A stretch of 9,064 bases of DNA from Nitrospinota bacterium (GTDB taxonomy: Bacteria > Nitrospinota > Nitrospinia > UBA9942), in the NCBI GenBank assembly GCA_016234205.1, contig JACRGN010000374.1, positions 1 to 9,064 on the forward strand, written 5' to 3'. The translations under genes were made by a program, and so were the position numbers. Below the pieces are notes generated by a model, which was given only the letters and a program-made list of their open reading frames with translations, searched no databases and was not told the origin of the DNA. How positions within the stretch are numbered: the first letter of the stretch is position 1; every line of letters begins with the position of its first letter. Positions 6,557-9,064 of the stretch are shown in pieces.

Positions 6557-7585
6557 TTAATATATCTTCACCATTGCTGTTACGCCGGGTTTTAATAATC
6601 CATTAGTTTCCTTTACGCCTATCTTAACCCTGAATGTTTTTATGTCAGCCCTCCCTCTTGTAACATCCCTCTGTGTGGCGAATTCCCCTTCCCTTCCGAT
6701 TTCTATCACATCTCCCTTGAACTCTTTATCTGGTATTGATGGTGCTGTTACCATTGCCTTGCTTCCGAGTTTTATCCTCCCTATCATAGTCTCCTCAATA
6801 TCAACCCTCACCCAGATATCCTTGAAGTCATGTAATGTATAAATAGAAGCACCTGTATTTACAATCTCACCCTCTTCAAATGCCTTATACACAACAACAC
6901 CGTTTACAGGTGAGATTATCTCAACATCCTTTAACTGGATTTCAAGCAAATTAAGTGATGCCTCTGCCTCCTGCACCTTTGCTACTTCAGAGGATACACG
7001 GGCATCAAATACTTTGATATTTGCAATAGAGTTTTTTAGCTTAGACTCTGCTGCACTTCTCCGTGCCTTTGCAGAATCCAACTGGGCATTTATTGCATCA
7101 TAGTTTGTCTTTACTGTATCCATCTCCCTTTCAGATACAAGTCCATCCTTAAAGAGTGATGCACTCCTCTCCATATTTTTTTTTGCTTCCTCCGTCAGGA
7201 TATTTATTCTCACAACCTCAGCCTCTGCTGACTGAACCTCTGCCTTAACCGTATCAATCTCAATTTTTGCATTTTCAAGATTTGCCTTGCTTACATTAAG
7301 ATTAGCCTTTGCACCTGATAGGGACTCCATCCCCTTTTCAAACATTGCCTTTAGTTCCTTATCATCCAGCCTTATGGCAGGTGCCCCTGCCTTTATGTTT
7401 TCACCCTCTTTACAGCAGAGCCAGATTACCCTGCCTGAAATCTTTGGCCCAAGCTCTACCTCCTTTACCTCAATAATACCTGTGGTGTCAATGTAATCAA
7501 CGAGCATCTCCTTATGGATAAATTTTGTATAGATTATCAAAAGGGCGGCAATAACAATAGGAGTAATAATTAAGGTCTTTTTCAT
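6557..7585 (-). CDS. HlyD/YbhG-type membrane fusion (periplasmic adaptor) protein
   Basis: It bridges the ABC permease to an outer-membrane channel. The 342 residues contain an N-terminal membrane anchor (about 4-21), the first lipoyl half-motif (GPKISGRVIWLCCKEGENIK, 46-65), a long Ala/Glu/Lys-rich coiled-coil hairpin (about 76-222), the second lipoyl half (ISPVNGVVVYKAFEEGE, 234-250) and a beta-barrel/membrane-proximal region (257-342). At the hairpin tip R140, L144 and S151 fit the R-x3-L-x6-S pattern known in TolC-contacting adaptors, so a TolC-like partner is expected though none is encoded here. Two adjacent cysteines (57-58) in the lipoyl domain are unusual. A moderate ribosome site, GAAGGGT (7591-7597), precedes the ATG. 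It is the first gene of the operon. Confidence 0.92.
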   Translation of the reverse strand: MKKTLIITPIVIAALLIIYTKFIHKEMLVDYIDTTGIIEVKEVELGPKISGRVIWLCCKEGENIKAGAPAIRLDDKELKAMFEKGMESLSGAKANLNVSKANLENAKIEIDTVKAEVQSAEAEVVRINILTEEAKKNMERSASLFKDGLVSEREMDTVKTNYDAINAQLDSAKARRSAAESKLKNSIANIKVFDARVSSEVAKVQEAEASLNLLEIQLKDVEIISPVNGVVVYKAFEEGEIVNTGASIYTLHDFKDIWVRVDIEETMIGRIKLGSKAMVTAPSIPDKEFKGDVIEIGREGEFATQRDVTRGRADIKTFRVKIGVKETNGLLKPGVTAMVKIY

Positions 7586-7623
7586 CTTAAACCCTTCACT
7601 GAAAAGATTTTTATTCTAATGAA

Positions 7624-7652
7624 ATAATGCCACTAATCCTTTTAAATTGCAA
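7624..7652 (-). promoter_or_regulatory. Possible promoter of the efflux operon
   Basis: On the minus strand TTGCAA (7652-7647) is followed after 17 bases by CATTAT (7629-7624). Each matches four of six consensus bases. Position about 40 bases before the adaptor start is sensible, but in AT-rich DNA such matches arise by chance. Confidence 0.3.
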
Positions 7653-7707
7653 TGCAGTTTTACCATTTAGCTTTCACGACAAAAATCTTGACAGAAAAAA
7701 GAGTAAA

Positions 7708-7787
7708 CCCCGTTAGAATCTTCCTCTGTCAGGGTTACTCTCCTGATAGAAGGAAAGGGCTTCCTAATACATGGGCCTCTAACGGGG
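7708..7787. repeat. Multi-hairpin palindromic element (structured RNA or MITE/REP-like)
   Basis: CCCCGTTAGA (7708-7717) and TCTAACGGGG (7778-7787) are perfect 10-base inverted arms. Nested within them are a hairpin CTGTCAGG/CCTGATAG (7726-7733 with 7742-7749, one G-U) and a small AGGAA/TTCCT hairpin (7751-7755 with 7761-7765). A near copy of the right arm, TCTAATGGGG, follows at 7804-7813. The nested layout would fold as a multi-branched structure. No protein-coding frame is evident. It lies between divergent genes and upstream of the efflux operon's likely promoter. Confidence 0.6.
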
Positions 7788-7827
7788 CTTACGGGCTGGG
7801 CTTTCTAATGGGGTAAATGAGGGGAAA

Positions 7828-7912
7828 AATGGACACTGTCCCATTTATTTATTTGTATTCCCCCTTAATAAAGGGGGTTCGGGGGTTGTTGCAAGAATAA
7901 AGACCTGACCCC
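7828..7912. repeat. Cluster of short REP-like palindromes
   Basis: Three pieces lie close together. AATGGACA-C-TGTCCCATT (7828-7845) is an inverted repeat with one extra base. CCCCCTT-AATA-AAGGGGG (7860-7877) is a perfect 7-base hairpin. AGACCTGACCCC (7901-7912) is the reverse of GGGGTCAGGTCT, a motif I recall next to REP-associated or IS200-like transposase genes. None codes for protein; together they look like debris of small mobile repeats. Confidence 0.5.
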
Positions 7913-7971
7913 ATGCCTCTTGATTAATGGAAACTGCCTCTGTTTTGTGATATATTGAGTTACAATAAAAT

Positions 7972-8277
7972 ATGTTATATATTGAAGCCATTTCAAAACT
8001 TGGGAAACATATCAGAATAACTAAAAGACATTGGGACTATATAGTTAGTAAACATGAGTCAATAATCGGAATTGAAAAACAGATTAAAGAGGCATTAAAA
8101 AATCCTTCTTATGTCAGACTCAGCAAAGAAGATAATGAGGTATATCTTTATTATTCCACCTATGGCAGATATTTTGTGTGTGTTGTATGCCGTCATCTTA
8201 ATGGAGATGGTTTTATCATTACAGCATATTTAACAGACAGTATTAAAAAGGGGGTAATAGTATATGAAGCCGATTAA
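7972..8277 (+). CDS. Small BECR/PBECR-like putative nuclease, pair 2 toxin-like gene
   Basis: The 101-residue protein contains HIRITKRHWDYIVSKHESI (13-31), then IKEALKNPSYVRLSKE, a YLYYSTYG strand, and the end GDGFIITAYLTDSIKKGVI. I recognise this layout (I-iT--rW-hI--kHpe---, nP, YY, dGFIiTAY-t--i) from small phage- and plasmid-type nuclease-like proteins grouped with DUF4258 and the BECR fold; the exact family name is uncertain. Conserved His, Arg and aromatic residues could form the active site, but I cannot assign catalysis. The ATG at 7972 has no clear Shine-Dalgarno. It overlaps the DUF2283 gene by 14 bases in another frame, so the pair is translationally coupled. A toxin role is inferred from family and context. 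Confidence 0.75.
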   Translation: MLYIEAISKLGKHIRITKRHWDYIVSKHESIIGIEKQIKEALKNPSYVRLSKEDNEVYLYYSTYGRYFVCVVCRHLNGDGFIITAYLTDSIKKGVIVYEAD

Positions 8278-8467
8278 AATAGCATATGACGAGAGAGGTA
8301 ATACATTGCATGTTCGCTTCAGCAGCAAGAAAGAGGTTTTCTGCAAAGAAAGCGATATAGGTAAAGAGATTGTCTACTCAATTGCAGAAGATGGCAGCGT
8401 GATAGGGTTTGAGATATTGAACTATCTTGCAAAAGGTGAAAAAAACCCTCAGGAATTTTACCTGTAA
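8264..8467 (+). CDS. DUF2283 family protein, pair 2 (antitoxin-like partner)
   Basis: The 67-residue protein begins MKPIKIAYDERGNTLHVRFS and later has EDGSVIGFEILNYL (45-58), the two halves of the DUF2283 signature also seen in the protein at 1929-2141, though the two copies are clearly divergent. A ribosome site, AAGGGGG (8248-8254), lies nine bases before the ATG, inside the upstream nuclease-like gene, which it overlaps by 14 bases. Gene order (nuclease-like first, DUF2283 second) is the same as in pair 1 but on the other strand. An antitoxin or toxin-neutralising role is inference. Confidence 0.8.
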   Translation: MKPIKIAYDERGNTLHVRFSSKKEVFCKESDIGKEIVYSIAEDGSVIGFEILNYLAKGEKNPQEFYL

Positions 8468-8491
8468 AGACTCAAATACTAAAGGCATCGT

Positions 8492-8504
8492 AACCTGCAA
8501 GGTT
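8492..8504. repeat. Short hairpin after pair 2
   Basis: AACCT (8492-8496) and AGGTT (8500-8504) form a 5-base stem with a 3-base loop, about 25 bases after the DUF2283 stop. There is no T-tract, so terminator function is doubtful. Confidence 0.25.
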
Positions 8505-8534
8505 CAAGCAGGGAGCGGGTATCCAGTAAAATCA

Positions 8535-8567
8535 ATGGATTCCCACTTAATGACTGCGGGAATGACG
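8535..8567. repeat. REP-like GGATTCCC...GGGAATGAC element
   Basis: ATTCCCAC (8539-8546) and GCGGGAAT (8556-8563) form a stem with one mismatch around TTAATGACT, followed by GAC. The frame TGGATTCCC ... CGGGAATGACGG is a very common dispersed palindrome in many Gram-negative genomes. Confidence 0.55.
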
Positions 8568-8609
8568 GTGCGTGTATCACTGCAATTAAGCACTAGAAGT
8601 CTCCTCTCG

Positions 8610-8673
8610 GTCAATAATCCTGCCTGACACCCTCGGCCTGGCTGGGGGGCAACCAGTCGGGCCCTTAATTGAC
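8610..8673. repeat. Strong nested hairpin at the GC-content boundary
   Basis: GGCCTGGCTGG (8635-8645) pairs along its whole length with CCAGTCGGGCC (8653-8663), using two G-U pairs, around GGGGCAA. Outside it, GTCAAT (8610-8615) and ATTGAC (8668-8673) form a second set of inverted arms. It marks the change from AT-rich to GC-rich DNA. It may be a terminator (no T-tract), the end of a mobile element or an attachment-like site. Confidence 0.5.
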
Positions 8674-8739
8674 TTCACCGCAGCCCACTCCTAAGATGCC
8701 TCATTGAGAGGCGTCAAGAGGATCGCGCGCGACACGTCG

Positions 8740-9060
8740 ATGGACATCGGGTGGATTCGCGAACGTGTCGAGACGGGACGTTTCTGGGTCTCCTTTACCC
8801 ATACCGAAAAGCTTCGACGCCGACGAATCTCGTTGGAGACGATCCAAGAAGCGGTACAGACTGGTGAGATCATTGAATCGTATCCGAACGATCCACGAGG
8901 ACCTTCGTGCCTGATCGTCGGTCGTGCCGAAACCGGCCGACCGGTCCATGTCGTCTGTGGCAAGGCGGATGAGGACTGCCTCATCATCACAGCCTACGAG
9001 CCTGATCCCGCTGAATGGGAGCCCGATTGGCGGACAAGAAAAAAGGAAACGTCACCATGA
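8740..9060 (+). CDS. DUF4258 family protein, module 3 (putative toxin-like)
   Basis: It has 106 residues from the ATG at 8740. MDIGWIRERVETGRFWVSF-HTEKLRRRRIS is the familiar DUF4258 opening (W-R-V--G---f--H-e-R---I), followed by ETIQEAV-TGEIIE, a PRGPSCLIVGRA strand, RPVHVVC and DCLIITAYEPDP. A TTG start at 8704 is possible, but the family pattern begins at the ATG; no good ribosome site is seen for either. Composition is about 60% GC with many CGN arginine codons, unlike the AGA/AGG-rich, AT-rich genes to the left, which suggests recent transfer or a join of different DNA. Its stop overlaps a following ATG (ATGA), so a downstream partner gene is expected. The toxin role is inferred from the family. 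Confidence 0.8.
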   Translation: MDIGWIRERVETGRFWVSFTHTEKLRRRRISLETIQEAVQTGEIIESYPNDPRGPSCLIVGRAETGRPVHVVCGKADEDCLIITAYEPDPAEWEPDWRTRKKETSP

Positions 9061-9064
9061 TGAG
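9057..9064 (+). CDS. Possible start of the partner gene of module 3
   Basis: ATGATGAG begins inside the stop of the DUF4258 gene (ATGA overlap) and runs off the window. Genes placed this way after DUF4258 often encode a small YgiT/MqsA-type zinc-finger protein, but only two codons are visible, so the identity is pure inference. Confidence 0.3.

Noticed and set aside
7688..7716. TTGACA at 7688-7693 on the plus strand as a promoter
   Set aside because: The expected -10 position reads CGTTAG, which does not match.
7700..7970. CRISPR array
   Set aside because: Repeats are inverted and irregular; no equal-length direct repeats with regular spacers are present.
8427..8627. Plus-strand frame through the REP-like element
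   Set aside because: It runs through a palindromic repeat, overlaps the DUF2283 end and has no protein-like pattern.
8691..8990. Minus-strand frames opposite the third DUF4258 gene
   Set aside because: GC-rich DNA gives long open antisense frames; the plus strand carries the recognisable family pattern.

Overview
The window looks like AT-rich (by eye about 40% GC) chromosomal DNA of a Gram-negative bacterium. It carries the start of an apolipoprotein N-acyltransferase gene, a signal-peptide-bearing carbonic anhydrase and an envelope-spanning ABC efflux system with a TolC-type adaptor, all of which imply an outer membrane. The scattered REP-like hairpins and the small DUF4258/DUF2283 gene pairs recall Nitrospirota/Desulfobacterota-like genomes, but that is an impression only.

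Layout. On the minus strand at 1-689, a small membrane protein with a FliF-like C-terminal tail overlaps the start of lnt, which runs off the left edge. A consensus sigma-70 promoter at 813-841 drives a periplasmic beta-carbonic anhydrase (941-1678, plus), closed by a strong hairpin at 1687-1730. On the minus strand follow a decayed rubredoxin (1734-1878), a DUF4258/DUF2283 pair (1929-2430) and a broken gene with an FRG-protein-like tail (2580-2809). Then come an aldehyde dehydrogenase (2853-4337) and a tight three-gene efflux operon (4420-7585: permease, ATPase, HlyD-type adaptor). Between 7586 and 7971 lies non-coding DNA with a multi-hairpin element and REP-like pieces. On the plus strand there is a second nuclease-like/DUF2283 pair (7972-8467), then hairpin-rich spacer. 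After about 8590 composition becomes clearly GC-rich and a third DUF4258 gene (8740-9060) appears, whose ATGA-overlapping partner leaves the window.

How the genes work together. The adaptor, ATPase and permease form one export machine that would need an outer-membrane TolC-like channel encoded elsewhere. The aldehyde dehydrogenase may be co-transcribed with it or be independent. The most unusual content is three separate DUF4258/BECR-like small-gene modules, two gene relics and several hairpin repeats in 9 kb. This suggests accessory DNA that has gained and lost small mobile or defence-like modules around housekeeping genes. No complete new multi-gene system can be demonstrated; the best candidates are the stand-alone FliF-tail membrane protein and the structured element at 7708-7787.
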